Below, one piece after another: positions 25,584 to 34,557 of a stretch of 64,000 bases of DNA. Below the pieces are notes generated by a model that saw nothing but the letters and a program-made list of their open reading frames with translations, searched no databases and had not been told where the DNA came from. The position numbers and the translations under genes are program-made. This DNA is from VRUE01 sp963714155. Lineage in GTDB: Bacteria; Actinomycetota; Thermoleophilia; Solirubrobacterales; 70-9. Every line of letters begins with the position of its first letter. Position 1 is the first letter of the stretch. The stretch lies in contig OY970236.1 in the NCBI GenBank assembly GCA_963714155.1, positions 806,001 through 870,000 of the forward strand. Reading direction: 5' to 3'.

Positions 25584-26828
25584 ATGGCGGACGAGCGCAA
25601 GCGGCCCGAGGCGCCGCGCAGCGAGAAAGTCCTGCCGGGGATCTGGAGGCTGCGGCTGGCTCTTCCCTGGCCGGGCGTGCCCCACGGCAACGTCTGGGCG
25701 ATCGAGTCCGACGGCGGCATCGTCCTCTTCGACACCGGCATCGGTGGCAAGGGCCGGATGCGCCAGTTCGACCTCGCCCTCGGCCAGGCCGGCTTCGGCC
25801 TCGAGGACGTGAAGCTGCTGGTCTGCACCCACTCCCACACCGACCACTACGGGCTGGCGGCGCCGATCGTCGAGGGGGCCGGTTGCGAGCTCTGGATGCA
25901 CCCGGCCTGGGAGCACGTGCGCCTGCTCGCCGACGACCCGGCGGCGGCGCTCGAGCAGCGGCTCGAGGTGGCGCGGCAGAGCGGCGTCCCGGTCGCCGGG
26001 CTCGAACGCTACCGCGAGGCCCGCAAGGACGATGACGACACCGGCATCGACGCGATCGTCGAGGCCGACCGCGACCTCCTTCCCGGGGTCGAGGTGGAGA
26101 CGGACCTCGGCGCCTGGCAGGTCTACGAGACCCCCGGCCACGCGCCCTCGCACGTCGTCCTGCACCAGCCCGAGCGCAAGCTGATGATCTCCGGCGATCA
26201 CCTGCTCGGCCGCACCGTCCTCTTCTTCGATCACGGCCACACTCCCGACCCGATCGGCGAGTTCCTCGGCAGCCTCGACCGGGTCGAGCCGCTCGAGGTC
26301 GACCTCTGCCTGCCGGGGCACGGGCGTCCCTTCCGCGATCCGGGGGCCAAGATCGACGAGGCGCGCCGGCAGGTGGGGGAGCTGCTGGAGAAGACGCGCG
26401 ACGCGCTCGGCGAGGGCGAGCGGACCGGCTTTGAAATCGTCGCCGAGATCGTCGGTGCCGACAACGTCAACACGCCGGTCAGCGCCTGGGTCCTACAGAT
26501 CGTCCTCTCCTGCCTCGACCACATGGCGATCCTCGCGAGGTCGTCAAGGTCGAGGGCACCGACCCGCAGAAATGGCGGCTGGTGTGAGCGCCACCCGGCA
26601 CTCCCTATAGCCTTCGCGAATGGCCAGCTTCACGCTGACACGCGAGATAGGGGCCCCGCCGGAGACCGTCTTCGCGGTGCTCACCGATCATCGCAAGTAC
26701 TCCGAGCTGACGCCGGTGCGCAAGTCCGTGCTCGAGCGGGAGGGCGAGGCCGAGGTCAACGGGGTCGGCGCGATCCGCAAGCTGACGGTGGTCGGGCCAC
26801 CGATGCGGGAGGAAGTGATCGCCTATGA
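25584..26828 (+). CDS. MBL-fold hydrolase, probable frameshift at the 3' end
   Basis: Metallo-beta-lactamase fold protein of the glyoxalase II/LACTB2 type. The metal motif THSHTDHYG, the later GHAPSHVVLH and SGDHLLGRT, and CLPGHGRPF give the Zn ligands. Up to LSCLDHMAIL the sequence is family-like. From 26535 the frame turns into arginine/glycine-rich shadow sequence and runs to 26828 across the next gene. Adding one base at 26535 restores ILGEVVKVEGTDPQKWRLV with a stop at 26585-26587, so a one-base deletion (real or a sequencing error) is likely. ATG 25584 follows GAGAGGA; ATG 25554 is an alternative. Confidence 0.75.
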   Translation: MADERKRPEAPRSEKVLPGIWRLRLALPWPGVPHGNVWAIESDGGIVLFDTGIGGKGRMRQFDLALGQAGFGLEDVKLLVCTHSHTDHYGLAAPIVEGAGCELWMHPAWEHVRLLADDPAAALEQRLEVARQSGVPVAGLERYREARKDDDDTGIDAIVEADRDLLPGVEVETDLGAWQVYETPGHAPSHVVLHQPERKLMISGDHLLGRTVLFFDHGHTPDPIGEFLGSLDRVEPLEVDLCLPGHGRPFRDPGAKIDEARRQVGELLEKTRDALGEGERTGFEIVAEIVGADNVNTPVSAWVLQIVLSCLDHMAILARSSRSRAPTRRNGGWCERHPALPIAFANGQLHADTRDRGPAGDRLRGAHRSSQVLRADAGAQVRARAGGRGRGQRGRRDPQADGGRATDAGGSDRL

Positions 26829-27063
26829 GGCTCCCAGCCGCTTCTCCTACACCGTGCTGTCCGGCTTGCCCGTGCGCGATCACGTCGGCACGGTCGAACT
26901 GACCGCCGACGGCCAGGGGACCAAGATGGTCTACGCGGTCCGCACGCAGCCGACCCTGCCGGTCGTCGGCTTTGCCGTCGTCGCCGGGATCAAGCAGGCG
27001 ATCAAGGGGCTGATCGACGGCGTGGCCAAGGAGTCGGAACGACGCGCAGCCGCGGGGGGTTGA
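26620..27063 (+). CDS. SRPBCC (polyketide cyclase/START-like) family protein
   Basis: 147 residues with the START-like pattern: FTLTREIGAPPETVFAVLTDHRKYSELTP at the N-terminus, a central beta-sheet, and a long C-terminal helix (FAVVAGIKQAIKGLIDGVAKE). Such proteins bind hydrophobic ligands; the ligand here is unknown. It begins 33 bases after the restored stop of the MBL gene. The next gene starts within its TGA stop, indicating translational coupling. Confidence 0.82.
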   Translation: MASFTLTREIGAPPETVFAVLTDHRKYSELTPVRKSVLEREGEAEVNGVGAIRKLTVVGPPMREEVIAYEAPSRFSYTVLSGLPVRDHVGTVELTADGQGTKMVYAVRTQPTLPVVGFAVVAGIKQAIKGLIDGVAKESERRAAAGG

Positions 27064-28478
27064 GCGGCTCCGCGAAAACACTCCTCGCCGGTCTGTGGGC
27101 GCAGGCGGAGCACTTCTGGAAGCAGCGGCGCGGGCTGACGATCGGGTTGATCGTTGGAATCCTGGTCCTGGTCTTCGGTGCCGGTGTGCTCGCCTACGAG
27201 CTGGCCAAGCGGCCCGGGGACGTGCATAACCCGAACGCCACCTTTGTGCCGCAGGAGCCGGCGAAGGCGAAGGCGAAGACGGTCAACTGGCCGATGTTCG
27301 GGCTCAACCCGGCGCGCACCCGTTACCTGCCGGCGAAGGGGGTCAAGCCCCCGTTCCGCAAGCTCTGGCGCTTCACCGAGAAGCCACTGCTCGAGTTCCC
27401 GCCGATCTACGTCGGCGGCAAGCTCTACTTCGTCGACAACAACGGCACCGCTCGGGCGCTCGACGCAGACACGGGCAAGATCCTCTGGGAACGCAGCATC
27501 GGCCGCCTCAACGCCTCCTCGCCCGCCTATTACAAACACCGCCTCTACATCGTCAACCTCGTTCCCGGCCACATCGTCAAGCTCGACGCCAAGACCGGCA
27601 AGACGATCTGGAAGCGCTCGCTGCCGGGGCGCGCCGAGTCCTCGCCGGTGGTGATCGACCGCACCGTCTACTTCGGCTGCGAGGACGGCAACCTCTACGC
27701 GCTCAGCACCGGCAAGGGCAACGTGCGCTGGGCCACGAGCCTGAACGGGCCGGTCAAGTCGGCGCCGGCCTACTACCGGGGCACGCTCTACGTCGGCGAC
27801 TACGGCGGCAGCATGAACGCGGTCGACGCCAAGACCGGCAAGATCCGCTGGCAGACCGCCTCGCTAGGGTCGGGTTTCGGCACTTCGGGCGCTTTCTACT
27901 CGACTCCGGCAGTGGCCTTCGGCCGCGTCTACGCGGGCAACAACGACAACCGCGTCTACAGCTTCGACCGCAAGGACGGCGCGCTTGCCTGGAGCTACTC
28001 GACCGGGGGCTACGCCTACTCCGGCCCGACCGTCTCGACCACCCGACACGCCCCGCCGACCGTCTACATCGGCTCCTTCGACGGCAACGTCTACGCGCTC
28101 GACGCCAAGGACGGCAGCGTGCGCTGGAGCCGCTCCGCTGGGGGCCAGGTGGTCGGCTCGCTCTCGGCGATCGGCGACATCGTCTACGTCGCCGAGTTCA
28201 CCCACAACTCGACCAGCGGCTTGATGATGCGCAGCGGCAAGCGCGTCTTCCGCTACCGCCGCGGCACCTACTCGCCGGTGATCTCCGACGGCCGCCGCAT
28301 CTACCTGACCGGCTACTCCAGCCTCACCGCGCTGGAGCCCTACAAGCTCAAAGGGGAGGTTGCCCCGGCGGTGGTCGCGCCTAAGGCTTCGGTGCGATCC
28401 CACCCGGAGGAGGCGGCGGCGCCAGCGGCGGGTTCGGCGCGAAAGCAGGGAAAACCGGGTGATGGAGGGCGTCGCTGA
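27060..28478 (+). CDS. Membrane-anchored PQQ-like beta-propeller protein
   Basis: 472 residues from TTG 27060, which overlaps the preceding TGA by 4 bases. One N-terminal membrane helix (about 23-46, LTIGLIVGILVLVFGAGVLA) anchors an extracytoplasmic propeller. At least seven blades repeat the motif 'GxhYhxxxxGxhxAhDxxTGKhxW' (ALDADTGKILW, KLDAKTGKTIW, AVDAKTGKIRW, ALDAKDGSVRW). No quinoprotein dehydrogenase active-site residues are evident, so a binding or scaffolding role like BamB is more likely than catalysis. The last 98 bases overlap the convergent glycosidase-like gene. Confidence 0.82.
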   Translation: MSGSAKTLLAGLWAQAEHFWKQRRGLTIGLIVGILVLVFGAGVLAYELAKRPGDVHNPNATFVPQEPAKAKAKTVNWPMFGLNPARTRYLPAKGVKPPFRKLWRFTEKPLLEFPPIYVGGKLYFVDNNGTARALDADTGKILWERSIGRLNASSPAYYKHRLYIVNLVPGHIVKLDAKTGKTIWKRSLPGRAESSPVVIDRTVYFGCEDGNLYALSTGKGNVRWATSLNGPVKSAPAYYRGTLYVGDYGGSMNAVDAKTGKIRWQTASLGSGFGTSGAFYSTPAVAFGRVYAGNNDNRVYSFDRKDGALAWSYSTGGYAYSGPTVSTTRHAPPTVYIGSFDGNVYALDAKDGSVRWSRSAGGQVVGSLSAIGDIVYVAEFTHNSTSGLMMRSGKRVFRYRRGTYSPVISDGRRIYLTGYSSLTALEPYKLKGEVAPAVVAPKASVRSHPEEAAAPAAGSARKQGKPGDGGRR

Positions 28479-29457
28479 GGGCGGCGAGGCTGGCCGGGTA
28501 GTTCTGGATCCGGTAGCTGCTGGTCGAGCCGAAGTCCTGGTAGTAGACGAGCATCTTGGTGCGCTTGTGTCCCCGCACCCAGCCCATCAGGCGGCTCATG
28601 TAGGCGGGGTCATCGGCGCCGGCGGAGATGCCGAACTCGGGGATCGAGAAGGGCTTCGGGGCGTAGCGGTTGTAGAGGCCGGTCAGCGCTTTCCAGTCCT
28701 GGTTGTCGGAGTAGAAGTCGGTGCCGACCCAGTCGACGTATTTGTCGCCGGGGTAGAAGTATTTGGGCCGGTTGTGGGGCACGGTCGGCGAGCCGGCGGG
28801 CAGGGTGCTCCAGAGGACCGCGATCGGAGCCTTCGGCAGCCCCTCGACGCCGGCTTTCAGCGGCGACAGCCCCGTTTCCCCCAGCCGAGTGTTGATCCGG
28901 GCGACGCTGCCGCCGCCGTGGACGATCACGTAGATGCGGCGGAAGGCGAGCCGGTACCAGCGCGGCTTGTGGGCGGCATCGCGCAGGTTGCCGGCACAGT
29001 CGTAGGAGGCGTAGACGTTGAGACAGCGGTTGGGCTCACCCAGCGGGCGGATGTAGGCCGGCATCTTCTTCTCCCAGAAGAGCCGGTTGAGCCGGACCAG
29101 GTATTCGTCGCCGTAGCCCTGCGCGATCGAGCGCGGGCTGATCAGCTCGCTGCCGCTGCCCACCTCGCCGGTGGTGATGTGCAGGACCGGCCGCGCCCGG
29201 GCCTCCTGCCAGCGTTCGATCGACTCGGGGAAGTCCGATCCCCAGATACGGAAGCTCTCGATCAAGGCGGGATGCTTGTTCAGCGCCTCGCTGAACTGGC
29301 CGAAGTCGGCAGGGTCGCCGGTGTCGCTGATGCCGAAGAAGATCTTCTCGCCCCTGGGCAGGAGGGCTCCGGCCGGGGCGCCCGCAGGCAGGGCCAGGCA
29401 GAGCGCCGCCATGGCGAGGGCCAGCAGGGCGGTGCGGGTTCGCGTCGCGTAGGTCAT
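28381..29457 (-). CDS. Secreted GH26-like glycoside hydrolase
   Basis: 358 residues. A signal peptide (about 1-31, LLALAMAALCLALPAGAPAG) is followed by a TIM-barrel-like domain. YIRPLGEPNR (Glu141) and FSIPEFG (Glu274) match the acid/base and nucleophile positions of clan GH-A, closest to GH26 beta-mannanases. The C-terminus is proline-rich (PPLAPPPPPGG). Substrate is inferred only at the level of a beta-glycan. ATG 29457 has GAGG 5 bases upstream. Confidence 0.72.
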   Translation of the reverse strand: MTYATRTRTALLALAMAALCLALPAGAPAGALLPRGEKIFFGISDTGDPADFGQFSEALNKHPALIESFRIWGSDFPESIERWQEARARPVLHITTGEVGSGSELISPRSIAQGYGDEYLVRLNRLFWEKKMPAYIRPLGEPNRCLNVYASYDCAGNLRDAAHKPRWYRLAFRRIYVIVHGGGSVARINTRLGETGLSPLKAGVEGLPKAPIAVLWSTLPAGSPTVPHNRPKYFYPGDKYVDWVGTDFYSDNQDWKALTGLYNRYAPKPFSIPEFGISAGADDPAYMSRLMGWVRGHKRTKMLVYYQDFGSTSSYRIQNYPASLAALSDALHHPVFPAFAPNPPLAPPPPPGGIAPKP

Positions 29458-29582
29458 CCGAGCCTCATTCGACTGCCGGGGCGCACGTCCCTCCCTGCCG
29501 GCGGGGCGGATATCGGAGGTGTTGTGACACCGGCCCGCCGGCGGGGGAGATCGTGTGGAGGTAGAACACCCCCAGCAGGCGT

Positions 29583-31118
29583 TTAGCTCGGCGTGCGGGA
29601 GACGACGAGCTGCAGGACTTCGTCGGCGTACTTGGCGACGAAGCTGGGGCCGACGCCGCTGATCTCGGCCAGGCCGGCCTCGTCGTGGGGACGGCGAGCG
29701 GCGATCGCTGCCAGCGTCTTGTTGTGGGCGACGGTGTAGGCGGGCTTGCCGGCGGCGGCCTTGAGCCGCCATGCCTTCAGCTGCTCGAACAGAGGTGCGT
29801 CGGCTTCGCTGAGGTCGGTGGGCGCCGCCGCCTTCGCTTTCTTTGGCGCCCGGATCACGATCGTCTCGGGATCCGGCAGCCAGCCGGCGCCATCGCAGAC
29901 GTCGCAGCAGCGGGCGAGTGGCTGCCCCGCCGTGCTGTCGCCGAAGTGGTCGAGGATGCTGCGGCGCCGGCAGCGCTCGCCGTAGATGAAGGCCTTGATC
30001 GTGCGGTAGTCGCGCCAACCGCGCTCGCGGGCGATCGTCAGCTCGGGATCGCGCTGCTCGATGAAGCGCACCAGGCGGCCAAGGTCGGCCTTCATCGCCA
30101 GCAGCACCGCCTTCGCCGGCAGCCCGTCGCGGCCACCGCGCCCGGCCTCCTGGTAGTAGGCCTCGAGGCTGGTCGGGATCGCCATGTGCCAGACCGAGCG
30201 CACGTCGGCCTTGTCGACGCCCATGCCGAAGGCGTTGGTGGCGACGATCACTTCTGCGTCGCCTTCCATGAAGCGGCGCTGCGTGCTCGTGCGGTCCTCG
30301 GACTCCATGCCGGCGTGGTAGGCGAGCGCCCGCAGGCCGGAGTCGCGCAGCGTCTGGGCGACCTCGTCGGTATCGCGACGGGTGCCGCAGTAGACGATCG
30401 CCGGCCGGTTCTCGGGATCGGCGAGGCCGCCTTCCAGCAGCGCCAGCCGGCGCGCCTTTGAGCCCTTGCCCTCGAGCTGGACGACGTCGAAGGAGAGGTT
30501 GGGGCGGTCGAAGCCGGAGCGCACCTGCAGCGGCTCCTTGAGCCGGAAGCGGGAGACGATCTCCGCCGCCACCGCCTTGGTTGCGGTCGCGGTGCAGGCC
30601 ATCACCGTCGGCCGGCCGAGCCGCTCGGCGATCTCGGGCAGGCGCAGGTAATCGGGGCGGAAGTCGTGGCCCCACTCCGAGACGCAGTGGGCCTCGTCGA
30701 CCGCCAGCAGGTCGATCCGACGCTGGGCGAGGGCGTCGAGGAAGACGGTCGAGGCGAAGCGCTCGGGCGAGCAGTAGACGATCCGGGCGCTGCCGCCCCG
30801 CACCTGGTCGAGGGCTTCGCGGGCGCCTTCGGCACTCATCCCGGAGGAGATCATCGCCACCGGGTGGCCGGCGGCGGTGAGCCGACGCCACTGGTCCTGC
30901 ATCAGCGCGATCAGCGGGCTGACGACGATCGTCAAATCCTCGGTCGCCAGACCCGGCAGTTGGTAGCAGAGGCTCTTGCCGCCGCCGGTCGGCATCACGA
31001 TCAGCGAGTCGCGCCCTTGCAGGCCCGCCTCGACTGCCTCCCGCTGTCCGGGCCGCCAGCTCTCGAAGCCAAGCTCTCCGAGAAGCTGGTCGGCCCTGTG
31101 GCCTGCCACGACTGTCAT
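29583..31118 (-). CDS. recQ: ATP-dependent DNA helicase RecQ
   Basis: 511 residues. The superfamily 2 motifs are complete: Walker A PTGGGKS (43-49), DEAH (141-144), TATAT, AYHAGM, NAFGMGVDK and QEAGRGGRDG. The RecQ zinc segment contributes RCCDVCDG. An HRDC domain (about 430-511, LFEQLKAWRLKAAAGKPAY) ends the protein. It unwinds 3'-tailed and branched DNA in recombination and repair. ATG 31118 is used. It is separated by 19 bases from the iron-uptake operon, which may read into it. Confidence 0.95.
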   Translation of the reverse strand: MTVVAGHRADQLLGELGFESWRPGQREAVEAGLQGRDSLIVMPTGGGKSLCYQLPGLATEDLTIVVSPLIALMQDQWRRLTAAGHPVAMISSGMSAEGAREALDQVRGGSARIVYCSPERFASTVFLDALAQRRIDLLAVDEAHCVSEWGHDFRPDYLRLPEIAERLGRPTVMACTATATKAVAAEIVSRFRLKEPLQVRSGFDRPNLSFDVVQLEGKGSKARRLALLEGGLADPENRPAIVYCGTRRDTDEVAQTLRDSGLRALAYHAGMESEDRTSTQRRFMEGDAEVIVATNAFGMGVDKADVRSVWHMAIPTSLEAYYQEAGRGGRDGLPAKAVLLAMKADLGRLVRFIEQRDPELTIARERGWRDYRTIKAFIYGERCRRRSILDHFGDSTAGQPLARCCDVCDGAGWLPDPETIVIRAPKKAKAAAPTDLSEADAPLFEQLKAWRLKAAAGKPAYTVAHNKTLAAIAARRPHDEAGLAEISGVGPSFVAKYADEVLQLVVSRTPS

Positions 31119-31137
31119 CGTCAGCAGGCTATGGGTA

Positions 31138-32256
31138 TCAGCTGACGATCTGGGCTGGCACCTGTGACAACTCCTCGGCGAGAGCGTCAATTTCCTGTGC
31201 CAGCTTGCGGGTGTCGGCCTTGCTCAGGTCCGTGTAGAGGACGAAGCCGTCGCCGCGCCGGTAGGGCTCGAGCGAGGCATAGACGTCTTCGAAGCTCGCT
31301 TCGATTTCCTTGGCCAGCTCCGGGTCCTTCTCGGAGAGCAGCGGCTCGACCGCTTCGAACGCGACCTCGGCGCCTTCGACGTTGGCCTCGAAGTCGACCA
31401 GGTCGGTGTGCGAGTAGCGCTCCTCCTCGCCGGTGATCTTGGAGGCCGAGACCTCGCCGAGCAGCTCGTTGGCGCCGTTGGCGATCTGCACTGCCTGCAG
31501 TTCGACCTTTGCCACCTTGGCCTGCAGTTCTTCGACATCGGCCAGCAGCTGCTTGGCGAAGGGCGCCATGCCGGCGGCCGTGCCTTCTTCCCAGAGCGCC
31601 TTCTCGATCCGGTGGAAGCCTTCGAATTCGCTGTCGGGTACGTCGTTTTCGCGGGCGTCGATGCGGGGGTCGAGGCTGCCGAAGGACTCGGCGACCGGCT
31701 CGATCCGCTCATAGGGGATGCGCGCGGCCGGGTAGAGCGCCTTTGCCTTGGCAACGTTGCCGGCGACAACCGCGGCGACGAACGGTTCCGTCGCGGCGAC
31801 CAACTCAGCGGTGTTTTCCTCGAGGTACTTGCGGTACTGGGCGATCGCGGCTTCGACTTCGGGGCTGTTCTCGGCCTTCAGCTCGCCGCTGACCGTGAGC
31901 GTGCCTTTCTCCTCGTCCCCGCCCGGGCAGTAGAGCGTGTATTCGCCTTTCTCCAGGGTCAGCGCGAAGCTGCCGGAGAGGCCGTCGGAGAGGTTCTCGA
32001 CCTCGCCCAGGATCGTTTCGCCGTCCATCACCTCGAGCTCGGTCACCTTTGAGGTGCCGGCATTTTCGACTTCGAAGTTGATCGGCCCGGCCGGCGCCTT
32101 TGCGGAGTTCGGCTCGCACCCTGCGTCGGTCAGCGTGAAGGCCATTTTCTTAGCACCGGCGGGAGCGTCGCCGCTGGAGCCGCAGCCGGCGGCAAAGAGG
32201 GCGACGAGGCCGATGCCGGCGGCAATCAGCAGGGGACGGAGGGCGAGTCGGTTCAT
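31138..32256 (-). CDS. efeO: EfeO iron-uptake lipoprotein (cupredoxin plus M75 imelysin domains)
   Basis: 372 residues. A lipobox LFAAGC near residues 20-25 marks a surface lipoprotein. The N-terminal cupredoxin-like domain (about 35-125) has cysteines in TDAGCEPNS and LYCPGG. The C-terminal imelysin/M75 domain carries the HxxxE metal motif in GFHRIEKALW. EfeO binds iron for EfeU. ATG 32256 has AAGGAG 11 bases upstream. A DtxR/IdeR-like palindrome lies 37 bases before the start, so efeO may have its own iron-controlled promoter within the operon. Confidence 0.93.
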   Translation of the reverse strand: MNRLALRPLLIAAGIGLVALFAAGCGSSGDAPAGAKKMAFTLTDAGCEPNSAKAPAGPINFEVENAGTSKVTELEVMDGETILGEVENLSDGLSGSFALTLEKGEYTLYCPGGDEEKGTLTVSGELKAENSPEVEAAIAQYRKYLEENTAELVAATEPFVAAVVAGNVAKAKALYPAARIPYERIEPVAESFGSLDPRIDARENDVPDSEFEGFHRIEKALWEEGTAAGMAPFAKQLLADVEELQAKVAKVELQAVQIANGANELLGEVSASKITGEEERYSHTDLVDFEANVEGAEVAFEAVEPLLSEKDPELAKEIEASFEDVYASLEPYRRGDGFVLYTDLSKADTRKLAQEIDALAEELSQVPAQIVS

Positions 32257-32292
32257 CGGGTTGGGTGCTCCTTGTTGTTTCCTGGACAAGAT

Positions 32293-32306
32293 TTAGGGGA
32301 ACCTAA
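32293..32306. promoter_or_regulatory. DtxR/IdeR-like iron box upstream of efeO
   Basis: TTAGGGGAACCTAA is a TTAGG-N4-CCTAA palindrome 37-50 bases upstream of the efeO start. The same arms and spacing occur upstream of efeU at 34539-34552. The IdeR consensus contains TTAGG...CCTAA arms, so iron-dependent repression is a reasonable inference. Confidence 0.6.
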
Positions 32307-32337
32307 CAAAAACCGACACATTGAGTCGGAATAAAGC

Positions 32338-32382
32338 TCCGCTGTGCCTTTGCCCCGTTATTTCGGGATGCGGAACAGCGGA
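32338..32382. repeat. Family B hairpin, copy B1
   Basis: TCCGCTGT (32338-32345) pairs with ACAGCGGA (32375-32382). An inner CCCG/CGGG pair (32354-32357, 32364-32367) stacks inside. The left arm, TCCGCTGTGCCTTTGCC, is a variant of the arms at 48073 and 51160. It lies 2 bases after the efeB stop and upstream of efeO. Confidence 0.6.
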
Positions 32383-32384
32383 AG

Positions 32385-33614
32385 TCAGCCGAGCAGCGCT
32401 TCACCGACGTAGCCGCCGTTGCGGGCTCCCGGCGGGACGGCGAAGACGGCGCTGCCGACGTGCTTGATGTACTCGTTGAGCGCGTCGAAGGAGCCGAGGC
32501 GCCGCTGGATCGCGACGAACTGCTCGGGGTCGCGCTGGAAGCTGATGAAGAAGAGGCCCGCTTCGAGCTCGCCGAGGCTCTCGTCGACGCCGTCGGTGAA
32601 GGAGTAGCCGCGGCGCAGGATCCGCTCGCCGTCGTTGGCCGAGGCGGAGGCGAGGCGCACGTGCGCGTCGACCGGGATCACCGGCCTGCCGTCCTTTTCG
32701 GCCTCGAGATCGAGCGTTTCGAACTCTTCGCTGCCGCCGAGGGGAGCCCCGTGGTACTTGTCGCGGCCGATCGTTCGCTCCTGGTCGGCGAGGGCCGAGC
32801 GGTCCCAGATCTCGAGCAGCATGCGGATGCGGCGGGTGACCAGGTAGGCGCCGCCGCGCATCCAGGCCGGACCTTCGTTGCCGACCCAGACAAAGCGATC
32901 CATCGCCTCGCTGTCCTCGGCCTTGATGTTGGCGGTGCCGTCCTTGAAGCCCATCAGGTTGCGCGGCGTCTCCTGGCTGCGGCTGGTGCTGGCGGTGCGG
33001 CCGAAGCCGAGTTGCGACCAGCGCATCACGACCGTGCCGCGGCCGATCCGGGCGAGGTTGCGGACGGCGTGGAAAGCGACCTGGGGGTCGTCGGAGCAGG
33101 CCTGCACGCAGATGTCGCCGCCGCTTTCGCCCGGGTTCAGCTCGTCGGCCGGCAGCGGCGGGATCTCGCGCAAGGCCGCCGGGCGCTTGCCGCTGAGGCC
33201 GAGCCCGCGGTGCTCGAAGAGGCTCGGTCCGAAGCCAAAGGTGACGGTCAGCCGCGAGGGCAGGAGGCCGACCGTCTCGCCGGTGTCGTCGGGCGGCGCG
33301 AGCTGCACCTCGTTGACGTCGCCGACCATCTCCCCGGCGGTCATTTCAGCCGCTGCCGCCGACCACTCCTGCATCAGCTCGCGCAGGGCCGCGGGGCTCT
33401 TGTCGACCAGGTCGAAGGCGGCGAAGTGGAGGCGGTCCTGGGCCGGCGTGGCGATCCCGGCCTGGTGCTCGCCGTAGAAGGGCACCGAGCCGGTGCCATC
33501 GCTTGCCTCGGCGCTCTCGGTGCCGACCAGGTAGCCGGCGGCTCCCCCGAGCCCGATACCGGCGGCGCCGACGCCGGCCGATGCCAGCAGTCGTCGCCTT
33601 GTCAGTTCGGTCAT
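32385..33614 (-). CDS. efeB: EfeB, dye-decolorizing peroxidase (Tat-exported)
   Basis: 409 residues. The N-terminus TELTRRRLLASAGVG is a twin-arginine signal. The DyP signature GFKDGTAN (catalytic Asp) and the region after QVAFHAVRN, which supplies the haem-ligand histidine candidate, identify a haem peroxidase of the EfeB subgroup. It is thought to oxidise ferrous iron or act on haem in the Efe system. It lies 19 bases after efeU. Hairpin B1 follows its stop. Confidence 0.93.
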   Translation of the reverse strand: MTELTRRRLLASAGVGAAGIGLGGAAGYLVGTESAEASDGTGSVPFYGEHQAGIATPAQDRLHFAAFDLVDKSPAALRELMQEWSAAAAEMTAGEMVGDVNEVQLAPPDDTGETVGLLPSRLTVTFGFGPSLFEHRGLGLSGKRPAALREIPPLPADELNPGESGGDICVQACSDDPQVAFHAVRNLARIGRGTVVMRWSQLGFGRTASTSRSQETPRNLMGFKDGTANIKAEDSEAMDRFVWVGNEGPAWMRGGAYLVTRRIRMLLEIWDRSALADQERTIGRDKYHGAPLGGSEEFETLDLEAEKDGRPVIPVDAHVRLASASANDGERILRRGYSFTDGVDESLGELEAGLFFISFQRDPEQFVAIQRRLGSFDALNEYIKHVGSAVFAVPPGARNGGYVGEALLG

Positions 33615-33633
33615 CGCGCTAGCGGGGTCGGCA

Positions 33634-34500
33634 TCAGGCCGGGCTCTCGGCCGGGGTCGACTGCTGCGCCTGCGTTTGCGCTGAGGAGCGCCGCGTCCGC
33701 AGGCGGTCCGGCCAGAGGACGTAGAGCGTCATCGGCACCGCGTAGAGCAGGTAGATCGCGACCTCGCCCACGGTCGGGGTCGGCTGCAGGCCGAGCATCC
33801 CGGTCAGCAGCGAGCCGGAGACCGTTCCCGGCTGGACCAGCCAGGTGAGGTCAAGTGCCTGCGCCTGCATCGTGTTGAACCAGCCGGCCTCGTGGGCGGT
33901 GTGCAGCGAGCTCGCCAGCAGGCCGGCGGCGACGAAGACGAGGATTAGGCCGGTGAAGCGGAAGAAGCGGTTGAGGTTGAGCCGCACGCCACCGCGGTAG
34001 AGGCCGACGCCGATCACGATCGCGAGGACCAGCCCGATCACCGCCCCGGCTCCGGCAGCGGTTGTGTCGGTGGCGTCCTGGAAGGCGGCGAGCATGAAGA
34101 CCGAGGTCTCGACGCCCTCGCGCAGCACGGCTAGGAAGGCCATCGCGACCAGCGCCATCGCCGAGCCCCGAGCGAGCGCGTGCGCAGCCTCGCCTTCCAG
34201 CGCTTTTTTGATCCCGCGGGCGTTGCGCCGCATCCAGACGATCATGTAGGTGACGGCGGCCACCGCGATCAAGCCGATGATCGTCTCCAGACCCTCTTGC
34301 TCTTTCTGCGGCAGCTGTTCGCCGACGACCTCGAGCAGAACGGCGAAGCCCACGCAGAGGGCGATGGCGATGGCGACCCCGATCCACATCTGCTTGAGCG
34401 CGTCGCCGCGACCCTCCTTGACCAGGAAGGCGGCGATGATGCCGACGATCAGCGAGGCCTCGACACCCTCGCGCAGGGCGATGACCAGGGTGGGGATCAA
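33634..34500 (-). CDS. efeU: EfeU, FTR1-family iron permease
   Basis: 288 residues with seven membrane helices. Two REGxE iron-binding motifs are present: ALREGVEAS (8-16) and VLREGVETS (near residue 130), in the first and fourth helices, as in yeast Ftr1. TTG 34500 is preceded by AGAGGAG at good spacing. First gene of the efeU-efeB-efeO operon. A DtxR/IdeR-like palindrome lies 39 bases upstream. Confidence 0.93.
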   Translation of the reverse strand: MIPTLVIALREGVEASLIVGIIAAFLVKEGRGDALKQMWIGVAIAIALCVGFAVLLEVVGEQLPQKEQEGLETIIGLIAVAAVTYMIVWMRRNARGIKKALEGEAAHALARGSAMALVAMAFLAVLREGVETSVFMLAAFQDATDTTAAGAGAVIGLVLAIVIGVGLYRGGVRLNLNRFFRFTGLILVFVAAGLLASSLHTAHEAGWFNTMQAQALDLTWLVQPGTVSGSLLTGMLGLQPTPTVGEVAIYLLYAVPMTLYVLWPDRLRTRRSSAQTQAQQSTPAESPA

Positions 34501-34538
34501 CGCTGCTTGCTCCTCTGCTCTACGTGGTCCGACATTAC

Positions 34539-34557
34539 TTAGGCGCCCCTAATTAGG
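34539..34557. promoter_or_regulatory. DtxR/IdeR-like iron box upstream of efeU
   Basis: TTAGGCGCCCCTAA (34539-34552) has the TTAGG-N4-CCTAA form seen upstream of efeO. It overlaps a second perfect palindrome, CCCCTAATTAGGGG (34546-34559), giving three consecutive half-sites. The site lies about 40-60 bases before the efeU start. Confidence 0.65.

Noticed and set aside
22682..25840. A 1052-codon open minus-strand frame spanning LtrA and the upstream MFS gene
   Set aside because: Only the part from 23866 is LtrA-like. The rest is arginine/proline-rich and lies in a different frame from the clear MFS protein on the same strand.
28381..30891. An 836-codon minus-strand frame through the GH26-like gene and RecQ
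   Set aside because: The upstream half is a shadow of RecQ. The signal peptide and Shine-Dalgarno place the real start at 29457.
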